Below are positions 32,307 to 42,802 of a DNA stretch of 64,000 nucleotides, one piece after another. Source of the stretch: Gluconobacter sp. P1C6_b. Its GTDB lineage: Bacteria > Pseudomonadota > Alphaproteobacteria > Acetobacterales > Acetobacteraceae. The notes beneath the pieces were generated by a model, which was not told the DNA's origin, ran no database searches, and worked only from the letters and a program-made list of their open reading frames with translations. The DNA lies in the NCBI RefSeq assembly GCF_018811945.1, contig NZ_JACRVU010000011.1, forward strand, positions 44,690 to 108,689, read 5' to 3'. The position numbers and the translations under genes were made by a program. Positions within the stretch are counted from its first letter, which is position 1. Every line of letters begins with the position of its first letter.

Positions 32307-34742
32307 ATGAAAAAGGTCTCCATTCCTCTAAGTGCCCTTCTGCTCACCTGCGCGGCGAGCCAGTTGGTCTGTATGCAGGCCCACGCGGCAGATCCCGCAC
32401 CGGAGACAGACAGCGCCAAGACCCGCAAGGCGGCAGGTATCCGTACGGCTTCAAAACAGAAAGCGGTGGCGCTCCCCAGGGAAGACGAAACCGTCATCGT
32501 AACCGGAACGCGTGACCCGCACCAGACGGTCCGCAAGAGTGCCAGCCCGATCCAGGTCGTCACCTCTGCCGAAATTTCCCGCACGGGCCAGTCCGATCTC
32601 CGTGATGCCCTGACGCAGCTGACACCGTCCCTGACGCGTGCGCCGCTTCTGATCGGTAACGCCAATATGGTGGATGTCCTGCGTCTGCGTGGCCTGTCCC
32701 CTAATCACACCCTGATCCTCGTTGACGGAAAGCGCCGTCATGCGACCTCCGTGCTGTCCAACAATTCCGGGCCGCAACAGGGATCGAACGGTGTTGATAT
32801 CGACATGATCCCGATCTCCGCGATCGATCATGTGGAGATCCTTCAGGACGGCGCCGCCGCCCTTTACGGCTCCGATGCGGTCGCAGGCGTCATCAACATC
32901 ATTCTCAAGCACCGCAAGTCCGGCATCACGATGCAGGCCACCAATGGCGGACGTTACGCTGGTGACGGTTTCCAGTCCGGCGAGTCCATCAATGCGGGTT
33001 TTGATCTGATGGGGCGCGGCTTTTTCGATCTGAGCGCGGAATACAAATATCAGGATCACACCATCCGCAATTCGGCCGACAGCCGGAACGGCAAGTATGA
33101 CTTCAAGGACGAGGGCGATCCGCGTCAGCAGCGCGGCACCATCTCCTACAACATGCAGTATGACTTCCTGCCGGATCTGTCGCTGTATTCGTTCTCGACT
33201 TACGGCCATCGCTATGGCGAGAGCTATCAGGATGCACGCGTCGCCTCTTCAGACTGGCCCATGTACCCCAATGGCTTCAGCCCGAAGGAGAGCGTTTCGG
33301 AAGACGATTACAGCGTCACCCTCGGCCTGAAGGGTGAGAAATTCGGCTGGAACTGGGATCTCAGCACGACCTATGGCAGCGACCATACGTCGATGGATCT
33401 CTTCAATACCGTCAACCCGTCGCTCTATGCCGCAACGGGTTCCTCTCCGACGAGCTTCCACGAAATGGCGTTCACAAACACCCAGTGGACGAATGATTTC
33501 GGCATCCATCGCAGCTTTCATACGCCGATCTTCGCAGGCCCGATCAACCTCGCGATGGGCGCGCAGTACCGCTACGATGAATTCGACATTATGGCGGGCG
33601 ACGCCAACTCATATTACGGCACCGGCCCACAGGGTCTGCATGGTCTGAGCCCGCAGAATGCCAGTGAGAGCAACCGTGATGTCACGGCAGGCTATGTGGA
33701 ACTTTCCATGCGGCCGCTGAAGAACTGGCAGGTCGATTTCGCCGGGCGCTACGAATATTACACGGATGCTGGGGATACGAAGACCGGCAAGGTCTCCACG
33801 CGGTATGATTTCAACAAGTACTTCGCCCTGCGCGGGACGATCTCGAACGGCTTCAGCGCACCCTCCCTGCTTCAGGAGCACTGGTCCAACCTGTCTGTCG
33901 CACCGACCTATGCAACGGGTTATCTGCCGGTCAATTCCGCCGGTGCACGCCTGATCGGAGCCAAGCCGCTCCATCCGGAACACACGATGAGCTACAGTGC
34001 GGGTTTTACGCTGGACCCGCTGCCGCGCTTGCATATCAGTGTGGATGCGTATCAGATCACCATCAAGAACCGCATCCTAGCGGCAGGCGTCTATAACGGC
34101 GCGAATGCGATCGAAGCCCTTCGTCTCGACGGCTTCACCGTGCCGTCCACGCTCCAGTCCAACGCCGTCACCGCCTCCTACTACGCCAACGCGGCCGACA
34201 CGCGGACGCGGGGCCTGGACGTGACCGCCCGCTATGAAACCCGCTTCCGCGACTGGGGCAAGATCGACTGGGATGTGGCCCTGAACCTCAACGAGACGGA
34301 CCTGACCCATACGGGCAAGGACGGGAACGGCAACAGTCTTCTGAACTCCCAGCAGGCCGCCTACATCACGAGCTATACGCCCAAGAACAAGCTGATCTTC
34401 GGTGGAACCTGGCAGTATAAGAAGCTGGGCGTGTCGGTACACGAAGTCCGCTACGGCCACGCGACGTCGTCCCTGACCTATTACGAAGGTCCGCTGGCCT
34501 ATTCGAATACCGATTTCATGCGCTACGTGAACAAGGCCCGCTTCGAGACCAATCTGGCCGTGTCCTATCAGGTCCTGCCGCAACTTGGGCTGACGCTCGG
34601 CGGGAATAATGTCGGCAACGCGAAGCAGCGCCGTATTCCCAAGGAATTCCGCTATCTTGGTGCGTTCCAGTACGACTATCAGATTGAACAGCTCGGCTAT
34701 AACGGTGGATACTACTACCTGCAGGCCAATCTGAACTTCTAG
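32307..34742 (+). CDS. TonB-dependent outer-membrane receptor (second of a paralogous pair)
   Basis: The 811-residue protein starts with a signal peptide (MKKVSIPLSALLLTCAASQL to AHA). It has the same plug features as its neighbour (VIVTGTRDPHQTVRKSASPI, LRLRGLSPNHTLILVDGKR, YGSDAVAGVINIILK) and ends in Asn-Phe, the usual barrel-assembly signal. A start at 32217 would add 30 residues ahead of the signal peptide, so I reject it. The gene directly precedes the nickel transporter and urease operon, so a nickel complex or urea-yielding conjugate is a possible ligand. Confidence 0.88.
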   Translation: MKKVSIPLSALLLTCAASQLVCMQAHAADPAPETDSAKTRKAAGIRTASKQKAVALPREDETVIVTGTRDPHQTVRKSASPIQVVTSAEISRTGQSDLRDALTQLTPSLTRAPLLIGNANMVDVLRLRGLSPNHTLILVDGKRRHATSVLSNNSGPQQGSNGVDIDMIPISAIDHVEILQDGAAALYGSDAVAGVINIILKHRKSGITMQATNGGRYAGDGFQSGESINAGFDLMGRGFFDLSAEYKYQDHTIRNSADSRNGKYDFKDEGDPRQQRGTISYNMQYDFLPDLSLYSFSTYGHRYGESYQDARVASSDWPMYPNGFSPKESVSEDDYSVTLGLKGEKFGWNWDLSTTYGSDHTSMDLFNTVNPSLYAATGSSPTSFHEMAFTNTQWTNDFGIHRSFHTPIFAGPINLAMGAQYRYDEFDIMAGDANSYYGTGPQGLHGLSPQNASESNRDVTAGYVELSMRPLKNWQVDFAGRYEYYTDAGDTKTGKVSTRYDFNKYFALRGTISNGFSAPSLLQEHWSNLSVAPTYATGYLPVNSAGARLIGAKPLHPEHTMSYSAGFTLDPLPRLHISVDAYQITIKNRILAAGVYNGANAIEALRLDGFTVPSTLQSNAVTASYYANAADTRTRGLDVTARYETRFRDWGKIDWDVALNLNETDLTHTGKDGNGNSLLNSQQAAYITSYTPKNKLIFGGTWQYKKLGVSVHEVRYGHATSSLTYYEGPLAYSNTDFMRYVNKARFETNLAVSYQVLPQLGLTLGGNNVGNAKQRRIPKEFRYLGAFQYDYQIEQLGYNGGYYYLQANLNF

Positions 34743-34783
34743 GACACACGCGTCATGAGGGTGCCAGACACGGGAGAAAGCTC

Positions 34784-35755
34784 CTGACAGGGAAGGATCT
34801 CCCCCATCGTTCCGGAGCGCTGCGCCTGATCGGACTTCTGATTGGGGTCAACGCTCTGGCATGGCTTCTGGCGTTTCTGCTGTTCCACGGAAACGCACTT
34901 CTTCTGGGTGCGGCCGCACTGGCCTACGGGCTGGGTCTGCGCCACGCCCTGGATGCGGACCATATTGCCGTCATAGACAATGTCACGCGGGCGGCTTTGC
35001 GTGAGAACCGGCAGGCCCGCGCGGCCGGACTGTTCTTCTCGCTGGGTCACTCCACGATCGTCTGTCTGGCAACACTCGTGATCGTCCTTGCCGGGCAGCA
35101 TTACCGCGCGCAGATCGATGCGTTTGCAGTGCAGGGTGGCCTGTTCGGAACATGGGTCTCCGTCTTGTTCCTGCTCGTCATCGCCACCCTCAACGCCACG
35201 ACCCTGCATGATCTGTGGCGCAGACGGCGCGGAGCAGATGCATCCCCTCCCGATACGCCACCACGAGGGCTCTCCCGGCTGCTTACCCCGGTCCTGCGTC
35301 AGGTCTCGGTGAGCTGGCACCTCTATCCGGTCGGGTTTCTCTTTGGTTTGGGTTTTGATACCGCATCGGAAATCAGCCTTCTGGGCATCTCCATCGTCCA
35401 GAACCAGCACGGTCTGCCGATCTGGCAGATCATGATGTTCCCGATGCTCTTCACCGCCGGAATGGCCCTGCTGGACACGGCTGACAGCGTTCTGATGCAT
35501 GGTGTTTACAGACGGGCAGGGCGCAGGGTGAACTGGAATCTGGCCCTGACCACCATCTCCGTTATGCTGGCGCTGGTGATTGCGGGGATCGAATTGGTGA
35601 ACCTTCTTGCGGACCATCTGCCGGGGCTGGAAACGCTCACGCCTCTCGCCAGCGTGTTGTCCGATCATTTTGAACTGATCGGCGGCGCCGTCTTCTGCGC
35701 CTCCGTCCTCGGATGGTTTCTGCTCCGATCCGGCCGGGAAGAGGAGCCTGCATGA
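34784..35755 (+). CDS. NiCoT-family nickel/cobalt transporter (HoxN/NixA type), unusual start
   Basis: The frame encodes the signature LRHALDADHIAVIDN at about 34937-34981 and the second NiCoT signature GLGFDTASEI at about 35346-35375, in a protein with about eight membrane segments. It supplies nickel to urease. No in-frame ATG, GTG or TTG occurs between the frame opening at 34703 and TTG at 34997, and starting at 34997 would delete the metal-binding signature. CTG at 34784 has GGAG seven bases upstream and gives 323 residues, normal for the family. The alternative is a frameshift linking ATG at 34755 to this frame. The stop overlaps ureD (ATGA). Confidence 0.8.
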   Translation: MTGKDLPHRSGALRLIGLLIGVNALAWLLAFLLFHGNALLLGAAALAYGLGLRHALDADHIAVIDNVTRAALRENRQARAAGLFFSLGHSTIVCLATLVIVLAGQHYRAQIDAFAVQGGLFGTWVSVLFLLVIATLNATTLHDLWRRRRGADASPPDTPPRGLSRLLTPVLRQVSVSWHLYPVGFLFGLGFDTASEISLLGISIVQNQHGLPIWQIMMFPMLFTAGMALLDTADSVLMHGVYRRAGRRVNWNLALTTISVMLALVIAGIELVNLLADHLPGLETLTPLASVLSDHFELIGGAVFCASVLGWFLLRSGREEEPA

Positions 35756-36579
35756 GCACGGCAGTCCTTCAGCGCGCCAGAGGCTGGTTCGGCCTGACGG
35801 CAAAACTCTGTGACGGGCGGACTGTTCGCGGCGATCTGGAGCAGGGCGGATGCTGTCGCCTGTTGTTCCCACGCGTGGACGGCGCGTCTCTGGAAGCCGT
35901 CACTGTCAATATTTCCGGCGGCATCGCAGGTGGGGATCGGATTGAAGGCCGCATCGCCTGCGCTCCGGACACGGAACTTCTGGTCACATCGCAGGCCGCA
36001 GAACGCATCTACCGCGCCCGCGCCAGCGATACGCCGCCCGAAATCCTCACATCCTGCCATATCGCGGCCGGAGCCAGACTGGACTGGCTGCCCCATGGCA
36101 CGATCTTCTTCGATGGCAGTCAGCTCCGTCGACACATGACGGTTGAGATGGACGCGTCATCCAGCTTTCTGTTCCTCGAAAGCCGGATGTTCGGCCGCAC
36201 CGGATCGGGCGAAATCCTGCAGACACTCACCCTGCGCGACCGGCTGACAATCCGGCGGGACGACCGCCTCATTCTGGAAGACCTCGTGCGGCTGGAAAGC
36301 GGGGATGTGTCCGCGCTGATGGCCCGGAAAGCCGTGAGTGCGGATCAGCTCGCGGTCGCCACACTGGTGCTGGTCTCGCCGTTTGCGGAAGCGCGGCTCG
36401 ACGCCGTGCGGGACGTGCTGGATACGATCGTGCCGCATGAGTTTGCAGCATCCGCTTGGAATGGCATGCTGGTTATCCGAGGTGTGGCGTCGGGCGGGTG
36501 GTCGCTGGAAAAGACGATCAGACAGATCCTGCCGGTCCTGCGGGACGGGCGCCCCATGCCAGCCACATGGCGGTCATGA
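35752..36579 (+). CDS. ureD: Urease accessory protein UreD
   Basis: The 275-residue protein matches UreD/UreH: early [14 protein letters not shown], central [20 protein letters not shown] and [18 protein letters not shown]. UreD forms the first platform on the urease apoenzyme, with UreF and UreG binding to it for nickel insertion. The start is fixed by the ATGA overlap with the nickel transporter. It begins the order ureDABCEFG typical of alphaproteobacteria. Confidence 0.93.
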   Translation: MSTAVLQRARGWFGLTAKLCDGRTVRGDLEQGGCCRLLFPRVDGASLEAVTVNISGGIAGGDRIEGRIACAPDTELLVTSQAAERIYRARASDTPPEILTSCHIAAGARLDWLPHGTIFFDGSQLRRHMTVEMDASSSFLFLESRMFGRTGSGEILQTLTLRDRLTIRRDDRLILEDLVRLESGDVSALMARKAVSADQLAVATLVLVSPFAEARLDAVRDVLDTIVPHEFAASAWNGMLVIRGVASGGWSLEKTIRQILPVLRDGRPMPATWRS

Positions 36580-36604
36580 CACAGAGTTCGGAACGGAGCA
36601 GGAC

Positions 36605-36907
36605 ATGAAACTTACCCCCCGGGAAAAGGACAAGCTGCTGGTGGCGATGGCGGCAAACGTCGCACGCCGACGGCTGGAACGCGGTGTCGTGCTCAATTAT
36701 CCGGAAGCCGTGGCCCTCATCACCGATCACGTCGTCGAAGGCGCGCGGGACGGCAGAAGCGTGGCTGAACTCATGGCCAGTGGCGGCCGCGTTCTGACGC
36801 GCGACCAGGTCATGCAGGGCGTGGCTGAAATGATTCATGACGTGCAGGTGGAAGCAACCTTTCCTGATGGCACAAAGCTGGTGACCGTTCATGACCCGAT
36901 ACGCTGA
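36605..36907 (+). CDS. ureA: Urease gamma subunit UreA
   Basis: The 100-residue protein has the canonical full length, beginning [20 protein letters not shown] and ending VTVHDPIR. It contains [21 protein letters not shown] and the conserved [21 protein letters not shown] stretch (here [10 protein letters not shown]). It is a structural subunit of the urease trimer-of-trimers. It overlaps ureB by 17 bases. Confidence 0.97.
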   Translation: MKLTPREKDKLLVAMAANVARRRLERGVVLNYPEAVALITDHVVEGARDGRSVAELMASGGRVLTRDQVMQGVAEMIHDVQVEATFPDGTKLVTVHDPIR

Positions 36908-37235
36908 ATCCCTTGCCGTCGGTGCCATTCCCGGCGAAATCCTGCCCGCCGAAGGCGAGATTGTGCTCAACGAAGGTCAGGCGCGCCGGATACTTCTGGT
37001 GACGAATACCGGCGACCGGCCGGTGCAGGTCGGCAGCCATTATCATTTTGCCGAGGTCAATCCGGCGCTGAAATTCGACCGTGAACTGGCAAGGGGCTGG
37101 CGTCTGGACGTCGCATCCGGCGGAGCCATCCGGTTTGAACCCGGGCAGGACCGTGAAGTCACGCTCGTCCCCCTGCGCGGGCTGCGGCGCGTTGTGGGCT
37201 TCCGGGGGGATGTCATGGGGAGTGTGGATCAGTGA
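36891..37235 (+). CDS. ureB: Urease beta subunit UreB
   Basis: The 114-residue protein carries the family marks [33 protein letters not shown] and VRFEPGQ-like [14 protein letters not shown]. It is slightly longer than the core family because of an eight-residue N-terminal extension. It overlaps ureA and ureC, consistent with coupled production. Confidence 0.97.
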   Translation: MTRYAESLAVGAIPGEILPAEGEIVLNEGQARRILLVTNTGDRPVQVGSHYHFAEVNPALKFDRELARGWRLDVASGGAIRFEPGQDREVTLVPLRGLRRVVGFRGDVMGSVDQ

Positions 37236-38938
37236 TGCGTCTTTCCAGACATGACTATGCCGGACAGTTCGGCCCCACGGTGGGCGACCGCCTGCGCCTC
37301 GCCGATACCGCGCTGCTCGTGGAAATCGAGCGCGACCACACGACCTACGGCGAGGAAGTCCGCTTCGGCGGCGGCAAAACCATCCGTGACGGCATGGGCC
37401 AGTCGCAGGTCACGCGGGAAGAAGGGGCGGCGGATACCGTCATCACGAACGCCGTCATCATCGATCACTGGGGGATCGTGAAGGCCGATATCGCACTCCG
37501 CGACGGACGGATCGCGGCCATCGGTAAGGCAGGCAACCCCGACATCCAGCCGGGCGTGGACATCATCATCGGCCCGGGCACGGAAATCATTGCGGGCGAG
37601 GGCAAGATCCTGACCGCTGGCGGGATCGACAGCCACATTCATTTCATCTGCCCGCAGCAGATCGAGGAAGCACTGGCATCGGGCATCACGACCATGCTCG
37701 GCGGCGGCACCGGCCCTGCCACCGGCACGGCCGCCACAACCTGCACACCCGGCCCCTGGCATCTGGCGCGGATGCTTCAGGCGGCGGAAGCCTTCCCGGT
37801 CAATCTGGCCTTCGCGGGCAAGGGCAACGCCTCCCGTCCGGACGGGCTGGAGGAAATGGTGCGCGCCGGGGCCTGCTGTCTGAAACTGCATGAAGACTGG
37901 GGTTCAACCCCCGCCGCCATCGACTGCTGCCTGAGCGTTGCCGACCGCATGGACGTGCAGGTCATGATCCATACCGATACGCTGAACGAAAGCGGCTTCG
38001 TTGAAGACACGATCGCCGCCTTTCAGGGCCGGACGATCCATGCGTTTCATACGGAAGGCGCGGGAGGGGGCCATGCGCCGGATATCATCCGCGTGGCTGG
38101 CCTGCCCAACGTCCTGCCGTCCTCGACCAATCCCACGCGCCCGTTCACCGTCAATACGCTGGACGAACATCTGGACATGCTGATGGTCTGCCATCATCTG
38201 GACCAGCGGGTGCCGGAAGACATCGCCTTCGCCGAAAGCCGCATCCGCCGCGAGACGATCGCCGCTGAAGACATTTTCCATGACATGGGCGTGCTTTCTA
38301 TGATGTCCTCGGACAGTCAGGCCATGGGCCGCGTCGGCGAAGTCCCGCTCCGCACATGGCAGACGGCCCATAAAATGAAAATCCAGCGCGGCTCTCTGGC
38401 CGGGGATGGTGCGGCGGATAATGCCCGCGTAAAGCGCTATATCGCCAAATACACCATTAACCCCGCCATTTCGCATGGTCTGTCCCATGAAGTCGGATCA
38501 ATCGAAGTCGGCAAGCTGGCGGATCTGGTCCTGTGGGAGCCCGCTTTCTTCGGCGTCAAACCCGATCTGGTCATCAAGGGCGGCGCCATCGTCTATGCGA
38601 TGATGGGTGATCCCAACGCCTCGATCCCCACGCCGCAGCCCGTGCATGGCCGCATGATGTTCGGCGGCTATGGCGGCGCGCTGACCCATACCAGCCTGAC
38701 CTTCGTGTCACAGGCCGCGCTGGAAGATGATATCGGCAAAAAGCTGGGTCTGCGTCGGCCGCTCTCGGCTGTTTCGAACGTGCGCGGGGGGATCGGCAAG
38801 CGGAGCATGATCCATAATGACGCCATGCCTCATATCGAAGTCGATCCCGAAACCTATGAAGTGCGGGCCGATGGCGTGCTCCTGACCTGCGAACCCGCCG
38901 AAGTCCTTCCCATGGCCCAGAGGTATTTCCTGTTCTGA
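37232..38938 (+). CDS. ureC: Urease alpha (catalytic) subunit UreC
   Basis: The 568-residue catalytic subunit hydrolyses urea to ammonia and carbamate. Nickel ligands are present: H135 and H137 ([11 protein letters not shown]) and the carboxylated lysine K218 ([10 protein letters not shown]). The metal-ligand [10 protein letters not shown] segment, [15 protein letters not shown] and the mobile flap VCHHLD are also complete. Length is typical. The C-terminus ends PMAQRYFLF as in most ureases. It appears fully functional. Confidence 0.98.
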   Translation: MMRLSRHDYAGQFGPTVGDRLRLADTALLVEIERDHTTYGEEVRFGGGKTIRDGMGQSQVTREEGAADTVITNAVIIDHWGIVKADIALRDGRIAAIGKAGNPDIQPGVDIIIGPGTEIIAGEGKILTAGGIDSHIHFICPQQIEEALASGITTMLGGGTGPATGTAATTCTPGPWHLARMLQAAEAFPVNLAFAGKGNASRPDGLEEMVRAGACCLKLHEDWGSTPAAIDCCLSVADRMDVQVMIHTDTLNESGFVEDTIAAFQGRTIHAFHTEGAGGGHAPDIIRVAGLPNVLPSSTNPTRPFTVNTLDEHLDMLMVCHHLDQRVPEDIAFAESRIRRETIAAEDIFHDMGVLSMMSSDSQAMGRVGEVPLRTWQTAHKMKIQRGSLAGDGAADNARVKRYIAKYTINPAISHGLSHEVGSIEVGKLADLVLWEPAFFGVKPDLVIKGGAIVYAMMGDPNASIPTPQPVHGRMMFGGYGGALTHTSLTFVSQAALEDDIGKKLGLRRPLSAVSNVRGGIGKRSMIHNDAMPHIEVDPETYEVRADGVLLTCEPAEVLPMAQRYFLF

Positions 38939-39432
38939 TGACCCAAATTCTGGATATCCTTCCTGCGGGAAGCTGGCCCGAAGCCGAGGCCAGCGGCGTC
39001 TTTGCCGCCGATTATGAAGGGCGGCACCGTCGCCGGATGATGCTGACCCTGCAGAACGGCGAGAAAATCCGGCTGGAGCTGGAACATGCCCGCCTGCTTC
39101 AGGCCGGGGAGGGGCTGCGTCTGGAGGATGGCCGCATCATCCGCGTGGAAGCCCTGCCCGAAGAACTGATGGAAGTCACGACCCACAGCCCCCTGCAACT
39201 GCTTCAGCTCGCATGGCATCTGGGCAACCGCCATCTGCCCGCCGCCATCGCCGAACATCGCATCCTCGTGCGCTACGATCACGTCATCGCCGACATGATC
39301 CACGGTCTGGGCGGTCATGTTCGCCGGGTGGAAGCCCCGTTCGATCCGGAAAGCGGGGCCTACGCCTCCCGCGCGGGCGGCCACGAACCGCACCACCACG
39401 GGGACGGGCACCATCACCACACGCATGACTGA
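38938..39432 (+). CDS. ureE: Urease accessory nickel-donor protein UreE
   Basis: The 164-residue nickel metallochaperone has an N-terminal peptide-binding domain. Its C-terminal metal-binding domain includes LAWHLGNRHLPAAI. The protein ends in a His-rich tail ([16 protein letters not shown]) that can store several nickel ions. The start codon abuts the ureC stop (TGATG). It delivers nickel to the UreDFG complex. Confidence 0.95.
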   Translation: MTQILDILPAGSWPEAEASGVFAADYEGRHRRRMMLTLQNGEKIRLELEHARLLQAGEGLRLEDGRIIRVEALPEELMEVTTHSPLQLLQLAWHLGNRHLPAAIAEHRILVRYDHVIADMIHGLGGHVRRVEAPFDPESGAYASRAGGHEPHHHGDGHHHHTHD

Positions 39433-40111
39433 AACCCCGCTCCCGCAGACAGGCGCCGCCTTCCTGCGCCTCCTGTCATGGGTGTCGCCAGCCTTTCCAA
39501 CGGGCGGATACGCTTACAGCCACGGTCTGGAATGGGCGGTGGAAAGCGGAGACGTCACGGATGTCGCAACACTCTGCGACTGGATCGGCTGCCTGCTGGA
39601 ACACGGTGCGCCGGGCAGCGACCTGATCGTCCTTCAGGAAGCATGGAGCGCTGCGCACGACATGTTCCGGCTGCGCGCTCTGGCGGAATTTGCCTGCGCC
39701 TGCGCCTCATCGCGGGAGCGGTATGACGAAACAGTCTATCAGGGCGAAGCCTTCCTCAAAGCCGCGTCCGTCTGGCCCGTCACGCCTGATCCGTCCGAAC
39801 TGCGCGGCATACGCTGGCCGCTGCCGGTCGCGCAGGGGCTGGTGTTCCGGCGCGGCGGTCTGACGCTGGAACAGGCGCTGCTTTCGGGGGGATACGCTAC
39901 CATCGCCGCCCTCGTGTCAGCGGCCGTCCGCCTCGTGCCGCTGGGACAGACGGACGGCCTGCACGCTCTGGCCCGGCTGGAACCGCTTCTCTCGCGCGCC
40001 GTAACCGTTACGAAAAACTGGACCCTGGACGATGTCGGGGGCGCGTGCTTCCGCTCCGACCTTGCGGCCATGCATCACGAAACCCAGACGACAAGGTTGT
40101 TCAGAACATGA
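39425..40111 (+). CDS. ureF: Urease accessory protein UreF
   Basis: The 228-residue all-helical protein carries the UreF signature [20 protein letters not shown] near the N-terminus and the late [18 protein letters not shown]. It acts in the GTPase-regulating UreDFG complex. The start at 39425 lies inside the ureE tail, an eight-base overlap. The stop overlaps ureG (ATGA). Confidence 0.94.
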   Translation: MTETPLPQTGAAFLRLLSWVSPAFPTGGYAYSHGLEWAVESGDVTDVATLCDWIGCLLEHGAPGSDLIVLQEAWSAAHDMFRLRALAEFACACASSRERYDETVYQGEAFLKAASVWPVTPDPSELRGIRWPLPVAQGLVFRRGGLTLEQALLSGGYATIAALVSAAVRLVPLGQTDGLHALARLEPLLSRAVTVTKNWTLDDVGGACFRSDLAAMHHETQTTRLFRT

Positions 40112-40722
40112 CAAAAGCAAAACACGGCCCGCTGCGGGTCGGCATTGGTGGACCGGTGGGGACGGGCAAGACAGCCCTGATGGATGCCCTGTGCCGGACC
40201 TTCCGCGACGAGTACAACATCGCCGCCATCACGAACGACATCTACACGCGCGAAGATGCCGAGTTCCTGACCCGCGCGGGCTCCCTCCCGCCGGAACGGA
40301 TCAAGGGGATCGAGACGGGCGGCTGCCCCCATACGGCTATTCGCGAGGATGCCAGCATCAATCTGGCGGGCATCGCCGAACTGACGGAGCGGTTTGAAGG
40401 GCTGGATCTGGTTCTGGTGGAAAGCGGCGGCGACAATCTGGCCGCGACCTTCAGCCCCGAACTGGCCGATCTGACGATCTACGTGATCGACGTTTCGGCC
40501 GGAGACAAGATCCCCCGCAAGGGCGGCCCCGGCATTACCCGAAGTGACCTGCTGGTCATCAACAAGATCGATCTCGCCCCCTATGTCGGTGCGGATCTGG
40601 GCGTGATGGACCGCGACAGCAAAAAGATGCGTGGCACGCGGCCTTTCGTCTTCGCCAATATCCGCGCGGGCGAGGGTGTGGCTGAAATCGCCCGCTTCAT
40701 CGTCGAACAGGGCGGCCTCTAA
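40108..40722 (+). CDS. ureG: Urease accessory GTPase UreG
   Basis: The 204-residue SIMIBI GTPase has P-loop [15 protein letters not shown], the nickel-binding CPH motif ([12 protein letters not shown]), switch [18 protein letters not shown] and base-specificity motif NKID. It couples GTP hydrolysis to nickel insertion in urease. It is the last gene of the rightward urease operon and is followed by a strong hairpin and the convergent module 3. Confidence 0.97.
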   Translation: MTKAKHGPLRVGIGGPVGTGKTALMDALCRTFRDEYNIAAITNDIYTREDAEFLTRAGSLPPERIKGIETGGCPHTAIREDASINLAGIAELTERFEGLDLVLVESGGDNLAATFSPELADLTIYVIDVSAGDKIPRKGGPGITRSDLLVINKIDLAPYVGADLGVMDRDSKKMRGTRPFVFANIRAGEGVAEIARFIVEQGGL

Positions 40723-40733
40723 TCTGGGAACCT

Positions 40734-40767
40734 GCTCTGGCTGCCCCTTTATAGAAGCAGCCAGAGC
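40734..40767. terminator. Hairpin between convergent ureG and ornithine cyclodeaminase genes
   Basis: An 11-bp perfect stem, GCTCTGGCTGC / GCAGCCAGAGC, encloses a 12-base loop in the 51-base gap between the two convergent stops. There is no long T-run on either side, but the position and stem strength suit a bidirectional terminator. Confidence 0.7.
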
Positions 40768-40773
40768 GGCGTT

Positions 40774-41844
40774 TCAGGCTTTGCCAGCGCCCTTGGAACG
40801 CTGCAGCATTCCGAACAGATCGCGCGGATCATCCGGATCGGCGAGCATGTCCAGCTTCTCGTACAGGCCGGTTGCGTCCAGCTTGTCGCGGACATAACGC
40901 AGGGCCGAGAAATCTTCGATCGCGAAACCTACGGAATCAAACAGCGTGATCTGGCTGTCGCTGGCGCGGCCCTTCGCTTCGCCGTTGATGACCTGCCACA
41001 GCTCCGTCACCGGATGATCTTCGGGAAGCTGCTGGATCTCGCCTTCGATGCGCGTCTGGGGCGGATATTCTGCAAAGATGGAGGCGCGGAGCAGGATATC
41101 GCGCTGAAGCTCCGTCTTGCCCGGGCAGTCCCCGCCGACCGCGTTGATGTGGATGCCTGCGCCAACCATGTTGTCGGAGAGGATCGTCGCGCACTGCTTG
41201 TCGGCCGTGACGGTCGTGATGATGTCCGCTCCGTCCACGGCCTCTTCACTGCTGTCGCAGATCGTGATGTCAAAGCCCTGTCCGCTCAGATTGCGGGCGC
41301 ATTTTTCCGAAGCCGTCCGGTCCAGATCATACAGCCGCAGCGCCCGGATCCCAACGATCTCACGGAATGCCATGGCCTGGAACTCGGACTGCGCGCCGTT
41401 TCCGATAATGGCCATCGTCTTCGAGTTCGCGGGTGCGAGGTATTTCGCCGCCATGGCCGACGTCGCCGCCGTCCGAAGGGCCGTCAGCAGCGTCATTTCG
41501 GACAGAAGCGTCGGATAGCCCGAAGCGACATCCGCCAGCATGCCGAACGCCGTGACGGTCTGCAGGCCTTCCTTCGTGTTCTTGGGGTGGCCGTTGACGT
41601 ATTTGAACCCGTACAGGCTGCTGTCGCTCGTCGGCATCAGCTCGATGACGCCTTCGGCCGAATGCGCGGCCACGCGCGGGGTCTTGTCGAATTCCGGCCA
41701 GCGTTTGAAGTCGGCTTCAAGATACTCCGCGAGTTCGCGCAGGAAGGTCTCGATCCCGATGGTATGGACCAGCGCCATCATGTTCTCGACCGAGACGAAC
41801 GGTACGAAGGCGAGATGGGAAGGGGCAGGGGCGGAGGAAGTCAT
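40774..41844 (-). CDS. ocd: Ornithine cyclodeaminase
   Basis: The 356-residue protein of the OCD/mu-crystallin family converts ornithine to proline and ammonia with bound NAD. It shows the substrate-side SDSSLYGFKYVNGHPKNT, the nucleotide motif AIIGNGAQSEFQAMAF and DGADIITTVTADK. The start at 41844 is one base past the arginase stop. In Agrobacterium octopine and nopaline regions this enzyme completes arginine breakdown after arginase, the same pairing seen here. Confidence 0.93.
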   Translation of the reverse strand: MTSSAPAPSHLAFVPFVSVENMMALVHTIGIETFLRELAEYLEADFKRWPEFDKTPRVAAHSAEGVIELMPTSDSSLYGFKYVNGHPKNTKEGLQTVTAFGMLADVASGYPTLLSEMTLLTALRTAATSAMAAKYLAPANSKTMAIIGNGAQSEFQAMAFREIVGIRALRLYDLDRTASEKCARNLSGQGFDITICDSSEEAVDGADIITTVTADKQCATILSDNMVGAGIHINAVGGDCPGKTELQRDILLRASIFAEYPPQTRIEGEIQQLPEDHPVTELWQVINGEAKGRASDSQITLFDSVGFAIEDFSALRYVRDKLDATGLYEKLDMLADPDDPRDLFGMLQRSKGAGKA

Positions 41845-41845
41845 C

Positions 41846-42769
41846 TCAGTAGGTCCTTGTCTTGCGTTCGAGAACACGGCGGCCAAAGAGGCTGGCGGCC
41901 AGATCGGTCATGAGCAGAGCGGTCTTGGCGCGCACGTCGAGGAACGGATTGAGTTCCGCCAGATCCAGCGACGTCACGAGCCCGCTGTCATGCAGCATCT
42001 CCATGATGAGATGCGCCTCACGGAAGGTCGCACCACCATTGACGGTCGTTCCCACGGCCGGTGCGATGTCCGGGTCGAGGAAGTCCACGTCCAGGCTGAC
42101 ATGCAGGCGGCCATTGGCAGCGCGAACGCGGTTCAGAAAGCTGTTCAGCGGACCGACGATGCCCTGTTCGTCAATGGCGCGCATGTCGAACACGGTGATG
42201 CCGATTTCCGCGACATGGAGCTTCTCGGCCTGATCGACCGAGCGGATGCCCATCATGCACATGTTGCGCGGATCGACGGGCGCGGCCGGTGGCGGGAAGC
42301 CCTCGAATCCCGACTGACCCGTGAAATAGGCCACAGGCGTGCCGTGCAGATTGCCGCTGGTGGTCGTATGCAGTGTGTGAAGGTCGGTATGGGCATCCAG
42401 CCACAGGACGAACTGGGGCTGCCCCAGATCCTGTGCATGACGCGCCACACCCGAGACCGTGCCGGCGGACATGGAATGATCGCCACCCAGGAAAATCGGA
42501 AAATCGCAGGCTTTTGCCATCTCATAGGCCCGCTCCCCCACGCTTTTCGTCCAGGCGATGATCGCGTCCAGATTGCGCACGGCGGGGTTGGAATGGCGTA
42601 TATCCGGCATCGCGGCGGGTACGGCGTCTCCCACATCCTCAACCTGCCATCCGAGCTCCTGCAGGATTTCGGGCAGTCCCGCGATTCGAAAGGCCGTCGG
42701 GCCCATGATGCAGCCTCTTTCGGAGGTTCCGCTCTGGGTGGGGACTCCCAGAATCTGGCACGTCTTCAT
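41846..42769 (-). CDS. arcA: Arginase
   Basis: The 307-residue binuclear manganese enzyme hydrolyses arginine to ornithine and urea. The three metal-binding motifs are intact: GGDHSMSAG, DAHTDLHT and SLDVDFLDPDIAP. The urea it makes would feed the urease encoded just downstream on the opposite strand, and ornithine would feed the adjacent cyclodeaminase. Agmatinase or formiminoglutamase are alternatives in the ureohydrolase family, but the NPAVRNLDAI region, overall length and the ocd neighbour favour arginase. Confidence 0.93.
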   Translation of the reverse strand: MKTCQILGVPTQSGTSERGCIMGPTAFRIAGLPEILQELGWQVEDVGDAVPAAMPDIRHSNPAVRNLDAIIAWTKSVGERAYEMAKACDFPIFLGGDHSMSAGTVSGVARHAQDLGQPQFVLWLDAHTDLHTLHTTTSGNLHGTPVAYFTGQSGFEGFPPPAAPVDPRNMCMMGIRSVDQAEKLHVAEIGITVFDMRAIDEQGIVGPLNSFLNRVRAANGRLHVSLDVDFLDPDIAPAVGTTVNGGATFREAHLIMEMLHDSGLVTSLDLAELNPFLDVRAKTALLMTDLAASLFGRRVLERKTRTY

Positions 42770-42802
42770 CTCAACTCCTTTCCGATGCTCTGCGCCGGGG
42801 CT

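Noticed and set aside
34739..35872. Long leftward open frame (377 codons) across the nickel transporter and ureD start
   Set aside because: It is antisense to a clear NiCoT gene, has low-complexity Gln/Asp/Arg-rich sequence and matches no family I know.
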